From Deuterostichococcus epilithicus (taxonomy: Eukaryota > Chlorophyta > Trebouxiophyceae > Prasiolales > Stichococcaceae), in NCBI GenBank assembly GCA_033439295.1, contig JAVTLE010000007.1, positions 744,001 to 808,000 on the forward strand: a DNA stretch of 64,000 nucleotides. Direction: 5' to 3'. A program made the position numbers and the translations under genes. The notes below the pieces were generated by a model. The model was not told where the DNA came from. It searched no databases and worked only from the letters and a program-made list of their open reading frames with translations. Shown one piece after another: positions 32,719 to 44,745 of the stretch. Position 1 is the stretch's first letter, and the number at the start of each line of letters is the position of its first letter.

Positions 32719-35474
32719 GCGTGTTCAGCTTGGACAGCCGGGGTAAGCGGTGGTGGGGGCAGGGAAGGGGGGGCAGGGTGGGATTTGGTGCCGGAAGGCA
32801 CAGAAATAATTTGAGAAATACAGCTTGTCGAAGACAGCGCTCGGAAATCTTTAGTAAAAGGCGAAGCATGCACGGCCGGGCAATCGCGTCCAGTTCCATA
32901 GTCTCGGGTTGTCGACTGCTGGAACGGATGACAAGGGGGCTGGAGGTCGACAGAACTGGCGAGTTGTTCGCAAAACTGGTTGTGAGAGGCGAGGAGAATT
33001 CACCAGAGTGCCGCGGAAAATCTGGCGGGAGTGAATTTCCTCCATCTCGCAAGACTTCTCATTGCCCAGTCCCATTCGGCACATCTCACACTGCTGAACC
33101 CTCGACATATCTTGTAAGCTTTGCCATGCACCGCTAAGCGAAGAGCGAGTGTGGGCAAGCGTCGGCAAGATCAGGGTCGGGGCCGTACTAAAAGGCGAAA
33201 GATTTGTACGGCAACAGAGCTGACCTCGCCGTTAGATTGGACGGAAAATATGCCAGTTGAGGTCCTGAGCGATTTCGGCTGTTGAGGTGTCCAGTTATGG
33301 GTCGAAATGCCCGCATTCTGTGCTGAGGCTACTCTGATCCGAATCGTCCCTGCAAGCATGTTGCTAGCGTTGGCAATCTGTGCCATGAGAAGGCGAGAAA
33401 CGAGTAACATTAATACGAACTGAAGTGCTGCCTCCGTCTGTGAGCAACTTGCCGCTCCGCAGGCCGCTGAGGAAGGCCGCCGAGAAAGGCCACTTGCGCA
33501 ACAGCATGGCACAACCAATGATTGGCCGCCAAAACAACGACCGGGTGGCGAAAATGTTTCTGTAATATATCTGTCTTGTGTGTCAACACATGGGAATCGG
33601 TGGAGCTGAGTCTGGAATCACAACTGGCAAGCCGAGTAGCCGAAGGCGGAGCCATGTTAGAGTGAGCCAACTGCGGCAGAGGGGCTGGTCAACGCTGCTG
33701 TTGCGGCAGGCAGTGCGGGAAGCGAGGCGGCAGTGGGGTTGTGCGGGGTCAGCGCCGGTATTATTGGTTGCTGAACGCTGAAGTGTGAGCCAGCTGCGGC
33801 ACCGGCGTCGGGCGCAGCCGCTTCCGTGGCAGGCAGTGCAAGGTTTGCACAGTTGGGCATAGAGGCTGCTTTGACCGAGCCCCACGGCCATGCACTGCAC
33901 GGAAACCACATGTATACTACATATACAACAGGTGGGATGGTGTGGGTGTGTGTGGGGGAGAAAGGTTTGTTGGGGGAAAGGGATGGGGAGGGGGGGAGAG
34001 GAGGGGGTACCGAGGATGCGCATGCGCAAGCCTCAGCCTACCATAAATTATTCCGTCGGAACGCAGACTTGCTACGACCATAGAGCGACCGTAAGCAGAG
34101 TGTAAGGCGAGCAGTCAACTCTACCGCCGACCCCTTCTTGATCAGGTCGAACGGCCGGACAGGTAAGTATGATCATCTCGTCGTGTCGATGGACATTACA
34201 GCCGTATATTTGATGCATCTGACACACCCTCAGTTATGGGTTGTGGAATGCTGGTCTGCAACCCCGCGTCCGATAGTACCAGAGATACACGTTACTATAC
34301 AGTCATTTGAGCGCTTGATCCACCAGTATGCTACCTATTCCGCATTGACAAGCTGGATAGGTAAGGCATAGACAGCGCCAGGCAGCAAGGGAACGTCTTC
34401 ATTGAGGAGGCCGACCCAGCACAACCATGATGGACAGCGGAGGGGCTGCGTGACAGCAGGGCGCATGCATGCGTGTGCAGGTGCGGCAGGCCGCGTAGCC
34501 TGCACACTGCAGACATGGCACCGCAGGCAACCATTTGAGAGCATGACTGAGGGCGCGAGACAGTCGCAGCATGATGGGGGCGCACGCACTTGTCGGGAAG
34601 TGCACTTTGAGAAGGGTGCTGCCGATCGATGGCGCAATACCGGCTTGCCCTTATCGCAAACACATAAGCTGTATGCTCCTCTGTTTACCAGAAACGATCC
34701 CTTACAGCACGCCCTCGTCCAGGAATACGGTAGATTATGCAGGGCAGGCGCTCCGCCTCTCGTCGCGTGCCGCCCCAGGCGCAGGCTTTAGAATGCTTCA
34801 TGCCCCAACCAGCTGCCTCTTGACAATGCAGTCGAAACACAACACCCAGCGTAAAACGCCAGCAAAGCTTTCATCCACTCTTGAGATGCTGGTATTGCGG
34901 CGTCTTCCAGTCCTGCGACGCGTCAAACCGTCATCGAGTGCCGCCTGCTCCTCCTCCGTCTGCAGCGCCTCTGGCGCAAGCGATGAGGGCGGCCAGCCGT
35001 TCTTGCCTGAAGCCGAAAGCCACGCCGATCAGAGTTGCACATTATGCTTGCCAGCAGGCGCCCAGGCGGCTCGTGGCGGGCCTCGACAATGTGCAGGCAC
35101 ACAGAAACTGAGTAGCAGTGGATGAACGGGGCCGCACACCACCAAAATCGCACATCTTGGGCTTGCGCCGCCGAAGCAAACCTGCATGGGAAAACTAGCC
35201 ATTTGAGCACTGAGCACGACAGCAGCTGTGTAGACCACTGTCAAAGTGCTGGAGTAGTCAAAGTGCTGGAAGGCGGCGTTGCAGATCCTCGCTCTCCAAG
35301 ATGACCCCTGCAATGGGTGTAGAGGTTTGAGGCAGCTGTGCGGCGCGGCGACATTGAGTGGCGGCGGCACAGTGAATTGGGCTGCACGGAGCTGGATCGG
35401 GGATGAGGGGGAACCAGGGTGGGAGAGGGGGTGGGGGGGGGTGCGGATGTGGTTTCGGGNNNNNNNGGGCTGCT
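32719..35474. other. Gene-poor spacer
   Basis: No conserved exon was recognised. An imperfect direct repeat of about 60 nt (from about 33662 and again from about 33785, sharing GTGAGCCAACTGCGGCA-like and GGCAGGCAGTGC blocks) lies here, and G-rich runs occur near 33950-34010 and 35410-35460. A minus-strand stretch near 34870-35030 looks mildly coding but has no family match. Confidence 0.45.
35460..35466. other. Assembly gap (7 Ns)
   Basis: Seven N characters inside a G-rich stretch just past the 3' end of the U2 snRNA gene. Frames read across it are not reliable. Confidence 0.99.
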
Positions 35475-35662
35475 CGGTCACGGCTGTAGTGCAGTGCCGT
35501 GTCCAAGCGGGCAGGTCCGACCGACGCAAGCGCCGGCATGATGGAGCCTACCGCCCAGAAAAATTCATTTGATCGAAACGGTTCAATGAACCGATATCAG
35601 CGATCAAACTGATAAGAACAGATACTACACTTGATCTTAGCCAAATAGGCCGAGAAAGGTAT
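35475..35662 (-). ncRNA. U2 spliceosomal snRNA
   Basis: U2 snRNA pairs with the intron branch site. The minus strand from 35662 begins ATACCTTTCTCGGCC, then TTTGGCTAAGATCAAGTGTA and GTAGTATCTGTTCTTATCAG, which are the near-invariant U2 5' domain including the branch-site pairing segment GTAGTA. A stem-loop II region follows (TTTGATCGCTGATATCG), then an Sm-like site (AATTTTTCTGG) and a 3' stem CACGGCACTGCAC pairing with GCCGTG. The 3' end is placed after that stem and is approximate. No TATA box is evident upstream. Confidence 0.93.
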
Positions 35663-36265
35663 GCCCGATTGGGAGCATGCCTGATTGTTCTAATTCGGGA
35701 GCAGAAGCCCCTGTACGCCTGGAGTTATGGGTCGATCCTCATCATGGTTGATCTGTGCCGCTGCGCCCGTTCCTCGACGCTGGGCCCCTGCTGGCGGCCG
35801 TGAGAAGGCGTCTCGTTTACCCACGTAGCGCCACTGTAAGGTCCTGCACACTGGCGACAATTCCACCACCCTCGCGCCGCTCTTGGCCACCTGGCCTGGC
35901 GCGTCAAGTGCGGCGGCGCCCGGGATCCACTGGGCGGGCACTACACTGGTTTGTGCGGCTCAATATATGAGAAACTCACCGTCGCAGACCATTGGGGCAC
36001 GACAAACCCCAGTGCAATAGCGGAAGATGCCTGCGGCGGCACGAGAGTCTGTCAAGACCCTAGATATACGAAGAGTAGCGGACCAAGCCAAGGGCTTCAA
36101 CCTGGGGCCACCTCTTGGCCCACCAATCATGTGCGGCGCAAGTAGAATGTGATGGCCGAGAAATGTTACACCGAGCCAAAGTCAGATTACGGTCGAAATC
36201 GCACATCCATCCAGTCTCACTCCTACTCAAATACAGCCATGCCTGAACAACAAAGCGTCGTTTCT
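35663..36265. other. Spacer between eIF3c 3' end and U2 gene
   Basis: Should hold the eIF3c 3' UTR and the U2 promoter (both minus strand). No known upstream snRNA element was recognised. Confidence 0.4.
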
Positions 36266-39200
36266 TCATCGCCTGGGCGGGCCGCCGCCGCCGAGTTGGA
36301 TCATGGCGGGCGCCCCCCGGTCAAAGTCTGACACCCGCTGGTAGCCGCTGACGTAGCCGTAGTTGCCTGTGAAGCGGCCACCGCCGCGCCCGCCGCGCCC
36401 GCCCCTGCCGCCGCGCCCGCCATCGCGGTCGCCCGGCAGCGGCAGGTGGCCGCGCCCCCTGCCGCGCCCCCGACCCCGGCCCTGCTCACGAAAGGGGGGC
36501 CAAAGTCAGCACTCTTTCATGCCGGCCAAGCCAACCTGCTCGTGAGCTGTCGAGCCCGTCTCATGCGCTGTCCGCTCCTCTTACGCTGTGCTGGATGCAC
36601 ATTCGACAGGAGACAGGGTTGAAACAGAGGCTGCCAGGAGTTGGGGAATCTCCGCACCCGGCCGCCGCCCATGCCGGGCTCGCCATAGGGGCCCGAGGCG
36701 CCGTCCTCCTCGTCGCGCATGCCGCCCGTGCGCAGCGCCAGCGCCCGCTCGTTCAGGTCCACCAGCGCTGCGGCAACGACAGCAACACACGTCAGATGGT
36801 GGGCGCCAAGTGCATGAGGTGGCAAGCGCAGGCGCTTCCTCTCCTGAGCAGGCAGCCTCTCAGGAGCGTCCAGCGCCAGGAGCAGCCACACAGAAGGGGC
36901 ACTGTAGTCATTCTTTGAGCGGAGCAGCATTCTAAGCGGAACGGAACCGAACGACAACGCTGTATGCAGCAGTTGTGTGGCAAGCACAGAGAACAAGTTT
37001 TGGAAGCGGCGGCGGCACCTGCGGCACGGTCGGACAGGTCAGAGGCGAGGGTCTGCAGGCGGCTGGGCTGCGCGTTATGCATGACCACCGAGCGCGTGGG
37101 CTGGTCCCAGCTGCCGGCAAAGCCCTCCTCCATCATCATCTTGCTCACCACGCTGTGAACCTGCGCGATGGCAGCCGACTACAGGGTCAGGGATGTGTAA
37201 ATGGGCGCCAGCAGCGGTGCAGATGCGGCAACCGAACACCCTCGACTGGTCGGCCCCTCTAGCCTGTGAGAACACGCCAAATTTGGCCTGGGAAAAAGAC
37301 CTAGACCCCGTCGCTGCTTGGAAAAGTGGCTCCGCGCCGTGGATACCGCCCACCACAACACCATTGCTGATGGCCAGCCAAGCAGTGGTGGAGCGGCTAG
37401 GGCAAGTTTTCGTTGACTTTGGAAGTGACACCCACCTTCTTGTCGGGCAGCTGGAAGGTTGTGGCGACCTGGTCCAGAGACACAGAGGCGTAGTGCAGGC
37501 CGTACGCGAAGAGGTAGGTGCGCAGGGCTTCCGTCTGCACACGCTCCCGGAGCATGTCCAGCACCTGCGTGCGCGGCGGCAGGGTTTCAGGGTCGGGCCT
37601 CCCTGTCAGGCATCCGACGTTGCAAGAGGTATATTTACCTCTTGTGTGCAGAGGCAGCAAGCCCAAGGACCAGGACGGGGTGCCACTCTGTTGGTAGCCA
37701 CCCTGCTCTCTCGAATGTCCTAGTGGAATCGCGTGGCAGGCCGCCGGAAGCCACGCTGTGTGGAGCAACTTCGTTTGCAGAAGCAAGCCACTTTGCACCA
37801 GGTTTTTCAGAAGGGTTTTTCTGCTTCAACTCACCTCGTCCTTGCGGGGCATGAGACCCCAAACGGGCAGCGCCGCCAGGAAGTCAAATGCGCCCGACCA
37901 GTCGCCCGCTGACAGCGCCTTTGTCGCCGCCATGACATGGTCCCGCACGTTCTCCGGCGGCCCTGGGATGAGATCGCAGAACCGCAGACAGCTCAGCACG
38001 CTGCATCCGTGTGCGCCAAGATGATGAGGCGTCCATGGCGGCACACAGCCTCATCGTACAACAAAAGCTGCAGACGGAAATGTAGTGCGCCACAAGTGTT
38101 GCGATGCTGAAGCAGCTGATGTACGGGACAGGCCGCACGGCCGCGGCAGGGGGGATGCCGCAGCCTGGGCGAGGCCTGCCGCGCGGTTCGTGTTGCACCG
38201 GGTTACGTCCTCCTCAAGCGGTCAAAAGTCGTGGCCAGGGAGGGAAAAGAGATACAGTGCACAGCCTAGTGTAGGGTCCAGTTCGTCTGACACCCTGCGC
38301 AGGTCCAGCTTGTCATGCAAATGCAGCAGCTGGTGTTGAGCTGGCGGGCCTCGCGTGTGGCGGTGTCAAAAGCAATGCCCTGCCAACTGTCTGAAACTGG
38401 CTAGCTCTGGTTGCCCATCTGAATGTGCACCTGTGAAGGTCTGGCGCTCGTAGTTGTCGAGGAGGCGGCGGAAGTGCTTCGAGATAACGCGGCGCTTTGA
38501 GTCCAGCCCCGCCGCCGCCATGTTGGGAACCTGCAGACCAGACCGGGGGGGGGCGTGATCTCAGTTGTACGCCCTCCTGTGTCATTCTGTAGTGCGCAAA
38601 CCATTACCAGCCTGCGTTGCCGAGTTGCTGTCCAACAGCTGTGCTGCCAGGCGCAGCCTGCTGGAACAAAGTGCTCGACAGGGGCGCGGACAGGGCGGCG
38701 GGCGCGGGAGCAAGCACGCCACACCTCCAGCAGCATGGCGCAGATGAGATGGCAGGACTCCAGCAGCTCCAGATTGATGTGCATGTGGAAGGGCATCTGC
38801 CGCCGCCGCTCCAGCTTCTCCTGCTCCGGCGTCTTCTCCTGATGCACAAACAAAAGTCGACACCGTCAGCCCAGAGCGCTGTCACCGACGCAATCAGACA
38901 CGAGTCACGTCGCACCGGCTCTGTGGCGCGGCAAGGCAAGGAGCGTGCTGTTCCAGCGCTCTGGCCCAGAGCTGCGCCACAGCAAGGCTGTAAAAAGATG
39001 AGCGTGCGCGCGCGCTGCGTCTCCGCCCTGCAACAGTGGCGTAGGACGCAGGTTCCAGGCCGTCTGCCGATGCCCACCTGCCAGCGGCTCATGGCCATGC
39101 CCTGCGCCAGCAGCTCCTTGACGCGGCCGGAGGAGTACAGCTCGCTTAGGCAGGAGTGCGCCTCGGGGATGAGGCCCGCCCGGAAGGCGCACAGCCCCAG

Positions 39201-42200
39201 CTGCCCCAGCGCTCTGTTGTACAGGATCTGCGTGCTGATGTCCATGTTCTGCACGTTGTCCTGCGGGGTGACCGAGAAAGCCGACATGTCAAAGGGCGGC
39301 GCCACGTGAGAGGTGTGTGCCCGTCGTTGTACAGGACCTGCGTGATGATGTCCAAGTTCTGCGTTGGTTGGGTTGAATTGCGGGAAACAAGCAGGGGCAA
39401 GGCCAGGGCGGCGTCAGGGTGCCTGATGTGAGGTTTGTGTAGCTCCGAGGCTTGCTTGTCAAGCAGTGGGGCCTTGCGTCGACATTGCATTGCGAGAGAT
39501 CGTGCCCGTGTAGCACGGCCTGGGTGGCGCTGCGGACCTTTGCTTGTGTGTGAGAAGTGGTTACAGGGTGGCCTAAGAGGCGGCGCAGAATGTGCTAGGC
39601 TGTCTTGGCACACCTTGGGCCAAAACAGCTTGGGACCGCACTGCGCAGGCTCTCAGGCTGCGGAAATGACAGAAGACTAGAGCTGGACCTGCTACAAGCG
39701 ACTGGAAGGCGCCGTGCTGTGCCGTGCACCACGATCTCTGCTACACTCAACAGCAGGACAGATGGGAGGTTTTAGAAAAGTGGGCACCAGTCACCTGCAG
39801 GTGGCTCATGAGCAGCATGTCGCGCGCGGTGTAGAAGTCGTCGTGGATGCAGCGCATGTAGGTGGCGCAGATGCTCGAGCGCGCTTTCGTGCGCTCGTCT
39901 CCGTGCTTGTAGACCAGCGCCGTCAGCTCCCGCATCAGCGCGTGCACCGACTCCGCCATCACAAAGTCCGCCGGGATGGGCACGACGACCTTGTCCGCCG
40001 GGATGGCCTGCGGCACATCACGAACGGCCTGGAAACTCCTGTGCAGGCCCATGGGCGAGGAGGCAGGGTCGCTGGCAGAAGCAGGTCAGTGTCAAGAGGA
40101 TGCTGCTGTGCAGAGACACGCCAGTCCCCTCAGCTCCTTCCCCGCTCCTTCGAAGGCCGCTCTGCTCCAGGTCGGGACGCGTCTCTGCCCCATGCAAGCT
40201 CGTCTGACGTGGCTGCCGACGGCGCCTTCCTCCTGGAGTCCGACCAGAGGCTGTTGTCGTCAAGAAAGCCGCACCGCGGCCTCCTCGGTCGGCTCGTCCT
40301 CGTCGCCCAGGTCGGCCTTTTCGTCCTGCGCCTCCTTCTCCTCCTCCTCCTGCTGCCCTGCCGCCTGCGCCTCCTGTGTTCGTGACCGCATCGTGCGGGC
40401 GATCAGCCTGGTTGGCGTGGCACAGCTCCAGCCGGAGCACACCCTGCAGGTCTGGACGTCCCGACGTTCCATCCCGATGGCCAACCTGGTGCGGCAGCAC
40501 TGTTTGAGCGAGCATGCGGCCAGAAAGCGCCAGACTGCATGGAAACTGATCCGAGTCGTCAGGGGTGCCCAGGCTGCGGAATCATTCGGGCACCTGCTTG
40601 GCGATGGTGTGGCGGCGCATGGCGTCGTACACGACGTCGTTCTTGTAGTACAGGTGCTCGATGCGGCGAAGCGCGATGCGCGGCAGCGCTGTCATGTCCC
40701 CCTTCCGCTCCAGGTACGCGCTTGCCTGTTAGGTTGTGAGGGTAGGGTTTTGGTCAGCGGCGATCAGGACTCTGTGGCTGCAGTTGTGGTTCGAAGACTG
40801 CAGCCATCCTGTGGTTCAAACATGATGTCGAGAGGCAAGCGTGTGAGGGAGCAGGCACACGGTGCGCTGTTGCACTGCATGTGGGGCGGTCAGGGGGCCA
40901 CCTTCTGTGCCAGTGCCAGGAACAGGGGCTCGTCCTGCATCCGCTGCATGAACTTGTGCGTGTGCGGGTCGATGACCTGCGAGGCAGAACAGCTGATGGC
41001 CTCAACAACGGCTCCGGCGGTTTCATGCTCTTCTGCCAGGATTTGGACAGGAGCGATGTGACAGACGGTGCTTGCACAGGTTGGGCATGCAACACCTTGT
41101 GAAAGTGATTCTGTGCCAGCCCCGCAGGGGCCGTGACACAACCCAAACACAGAGGCTCTGCTTGTCACAGCGGCTCTGCTTGTCGATGTGACAGCATACA
41201 TTCAGCATTCGGCAATCAGCGGCCGTGCGACGGGCTCTGACCTGCAGGCTCTTGAAGAGCTCGTCGTCCAGGCGCTCGACGTTGGCCACCAGGTTGCCCC
41301 AAACGCGCACCGGTGTGCCATCAGTAGGCTCCTCTGCAACGAGATATGGCCGTGAGACCAGCAGGTGAGCAATTTGAAGGCGTGACACGGTCAGCAGACG
41401 AAGCACACCTCGTCTTGCCAGTGTCTGGCACACCAGCAGTCCTGTCGCTGCTGCTGTGCATGCGCCCCTTTGCTACCAGGTATAATTTCGGTCCCCAGAA
41501 CCACAAACAACCACGAAGGCCGCCCAGCGACCCCAAGGCTCCGAAAGGCATGGTCGCACTTTTGAGAACGCCGCCCGAAAGTCTCTGGCTTCTTCTGAAA
41601 GGCAAACCGGCAAGAGCCACGCACCGGTGCGCTCCTCCTCGCCACCGTCGTAGTGCTCGTCCAAGGAGATGTGGGGCTGCTCCTCCAGCAGCGCCAGGAT
41701 GTCGAGCAGCGTCGAGACACACTTCTTCCACAGGTGCACCGGCATGTGCGTCGTCATGTTGGGGTTGATGTCGAAGAGCGCCGACACGACGTGCACCAGC
41801 ACCTGCCGGCCGGCGGAGAGCACAGGTTCACACACTGTGCTGACATTTGACAGTGAAGTCAGCCAAAAACAGCCTAACCAGCGGCCTTGAAGACTAGCAG
41901 ATGAGCTCGAGATTGCACAGCGGCAACAGCATGTTGTCGTTTCGGAGCCATCTCAGGTGAGCTCGAGAGGCAGACAGGCTCTGCTGCGGGGTTGAAGCCG
42001 GCCAAAGGAAAAACAAAGCGCACCTCCAGCTTCTGCATGGGGCCCTTGGCCACCTGGGCCAGGTACTCCAGCATCTCCACCTGCAGCGCAGCAGCGGACA
42101 CACAGTCAGAACAGCAGTACAGTCAAGACAGGGATGTGGCCCCAGCCCTCCTTTCTGTTATCGAAACAACCTCAGCGTCAAGCCAGGTTAGCAGCCCGGC

Positions 42201-44269
42201 ACGTGTGCATGCGCGGGGCGGAATTCGGACGCAGCCAGCAGGGTTGTGAACTTCCTCAAGACAAACGCTTGCCGGGTGACGACAGCATGCCCTGAAAAGG
42301 GCAGCGGACCTGCTCGGAACGGTCGACGCCCTTGCGGCCACGCGAGGTGACGATCTCGCGCAGCTTCTTGCCGACCATGTCGTACGTAATCTGCGTCGGG
42401 TCCATGGTGAACAGCTTGTCCCGCTTCTTCTCCTGCCGCGACCTGATCTTCTCAAACGCCTCGTCTGCCGCCTCGCCTGCCGACTTCGCCTCGGCCTCCG
42501 AGTCCGAAGACTCCGCCTCCTCCTCTGTTGGGCGTCAGACACAAATCAGCATGCATGTAAAATACCTGCCAGTGCGATGCGCTTTGCATCCTGAGCTTCC
42601 GTCAGTGCTACGGGTCAAGTCACCAAGGTTGCAGCTCGAGCCCGAGGGCGTGGCCCTCTCACATGGTATTTCACTGGTCTCGAGCAGCCTTGTCGACCTC
42701 AGTGCATGCACCCGACGTCGCATTCGATGGCGTAAAACAGCTGCCGGACGACACAACTGGCACCACCGCAGCCACCCACCTTCGGGCTCCTCCTCGCTGC
42801 TGGAGACAGGGTGCTCCCGGAAGGCCTCGATCTCCTTCTGGAAGCCCGCATTGTGCTTCTTCACGCGCTGGCGCATCGTGTTGAGCGCCCGCGCGTTGGT
42901 GGCAGACATCTTCTTGCGGGCCGCTTTGTCCGCCAGCGACTTCATCAGGAAGTCCTCCAGCTCCGCCTGTTTGTGGTGTCAGCATGTGGTGTTGTGAGGT
43001 AAGGATCGATCTCACCGTCACTTGCACATCCAAGATAATCACAGAAGCAGTGGGGTTTGCCAAGTAGTGACTGACAGCCGAACATGTACACCCCAGAGTT
43101 AAGCTAGTTGCAGTATAGTAGTTGCTGCTGATGCTGCTGCTACCACTGGGCTCCGCATTCGACTCAAACAACTGGTCGTCATGGCGCGAGGCCTGTTAGG
43201 ATAGATTGTTGTGCAACATTTTCATCCTTGCCCAGTCCAGGCGGAGCACACATGCACGAGCTTCGTGCGCGCTCGTCCGTGCAGTACTGCAGACCTCTTA
43301 CGGCAGTGAAGCTCTGCAGCAACAAGCGGCTGCCTGAAAAACCCACCAGAATGCGAGCGTAGACGCGTGGCACGCCCAGACCGGGAGCCGTCTTCATAAT
43401 TTTCTCCAGCTGCTTGTTGAGCTTGTCGAACAGCGTCTGGATGGCGGACCAATCGTTGATGTGCATCTTGTTCTGCGACAGCGGGGCAACATAACGGTTG
43501 CCGAGAGCACCTCTGCATGGTGGTCGCCAACGTGACTGCTGGGTGTCTAGCAACGCACAGCTATCTGCAGCTTTGAAGGTAGAGTTGCTGTCAACAGGCG
43601 TTGCAGACAAGGTTATCAGCGTTCGACAAAGCCGCAGCAGCGTCCGCCGCTACTGACACAGAGTTCCCGCTGTGCTGCGCTGTCCCGTCACCCACCCGCA
43701 TCTCATCACAGGTGGCGCGCAGCTCCTCGCCCCGCCTGTCCTTCGCCGACCGTACGACGCGCTTATCATCCTCGTCGTCCGAGCTGTCCGAGCCTACCAG
43801 GAACCTGCAAAGGGAGCGCGGCCGTCAACCCGCCGGCGCATGAAGGTAGTGCCGGTGCCGATGCCTCACGCAAACATGCGAGCGACCGTGATCCAAGCCC
43901 TAGCCAGTCCACTATGTTTTTACACCACCGTGCCACACTCTGGCCTGAAACTCACTTGGAGGCTCCCTTCCTGTCGTCATCGGAGCTGGAGGATGAGTCC
44001 GAGTCCGAATCCGAATCCTCGTCCGAGGATGTGGCGGCGACTTCGTCCTCCTCATCCTCGCTGCTGCTGCCTCCTCCCCAGAAGCGTGACGCCTGGACAG
44101 GGGTCCACGGATCTGAGCGTCAACACAGGTGCCTTCCGATGGCCAAACCAGACTCCATAGGACACCGGCAGCATCACAGTGCGTGCTGAAGAGCTGCATT
44201 GAGGCAGTCCGATTTTGCGAACGTTAGGCCGTCAAGCACTCGCCAGCAGCCGGTACCCCAGCTCACCAT
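36266..44269 (-). CDS. Translation initiation factor eIF3 subunit C
   Basis: eIF3c is a core scaffold of the eIF3 complex that links eIF1/eIF5 to the 40S subunit in the cytosol. The start codon is alone at an exon end: ATG at 44267-44269 followed by a donor, then exon 2 from 44092 reads [17 protein letters not shown] and a Ser/Asp run. Later blocks: [16 protein letters not shown] (about 43800), [20 protein letters not shown] (about 43440), [20 protein letters not shown] (about 42400), [20 protein letters not shown] (about 41700), [20 protein letters not shown] (about 41270), [20 protein letters not shown] (about 40650), [20 protein letters not shown] (about 39220), [20 protein letters not shown] (about 38760), [18 protein letters not shown] (about 37940), the PCI region [20 protein letters not shown] (about 37500), [20 protein letters not shown] (about 37110), and an RGG-like tail ending PPRR, stop at 36266-36268. 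All blocks follow family order. Many introns; some borders approximate. Confidence 0.93.
39326..39368 (-). repeat. Copy of an eIF3c exon start within the preceding intron
   Basis: Resembles the real exon start at about 39216-39263 ([13 protein letters not shown]); the copy reads [12 protein letters not shown]. About 36 of 40 positions agree; offset is 110 nt. The copy lies between the MLLMSHLQ exon and the real exon. Confidence 0.85.
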
Positions 44270-44745
44270 GATTGCCTCCTAGTGTGTGTCGGCGGCTTAG
44301 CTCGTGGGGTGCAGCACCGACCGCGGAGTGTGCACACGACGCGAGCTGCACAGCACGAGCTGCAGACGATGCAGGTTACTTCCGGAAAAGGGCCCAGCAT
44401 CGACTTGGCCATTGCAGAAGCGCCGCTGCATGCAAAACCCTACAGCAAAGGTTGAAAGAGACTCTCAGGCAACAGGCATCCTGACTCGAGTTTGAGCAGG
44501 TGCAATGGCTCAGTCTGCATTCTGTCAGCTTAGCGTGCCCATGGTCTGCTTGGCAACGTCGTAGGGTGCTGTGTGTTTCCCATTCCGACCGACGTATCGC
44601 GTCTGCGCTCGACTGATGTCGACACATCCGGACAGTGATCAACAAGACAACTTACTCTCTCATGATGCTCTGAAGACTCCTGAAGCAACCGTGCACCCCG
44701 CACGCGCCTCACCTGGCTCCTAGCCCTTCCTGAGAGCCTGCACCA
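44270..44745. promoter_or_regulatory. Divergent promoter region (eIF3c / F-box-WD40)
   Basis: 476-nt spacer between divergent start codons at 44269 (-) and 44746 (+). No known motif was recognised. Confidence 0.45.

Noticed and set aside
34870-35030. Mildly coding-looking minus-strand stretch
   Set aside because: No start, splice partners or family match; left as spacer.
35258-35572. Open frames across the N gap
   Set aside because: They run through unknown bases and overlap the U2 snRNA gene.
39976-41061. 361-codon open frame on the plus strand
   Set aside because: It is antisense to conserved eIF3c exons; GC-rich coding sequence commonly leaves the opposite strand open.
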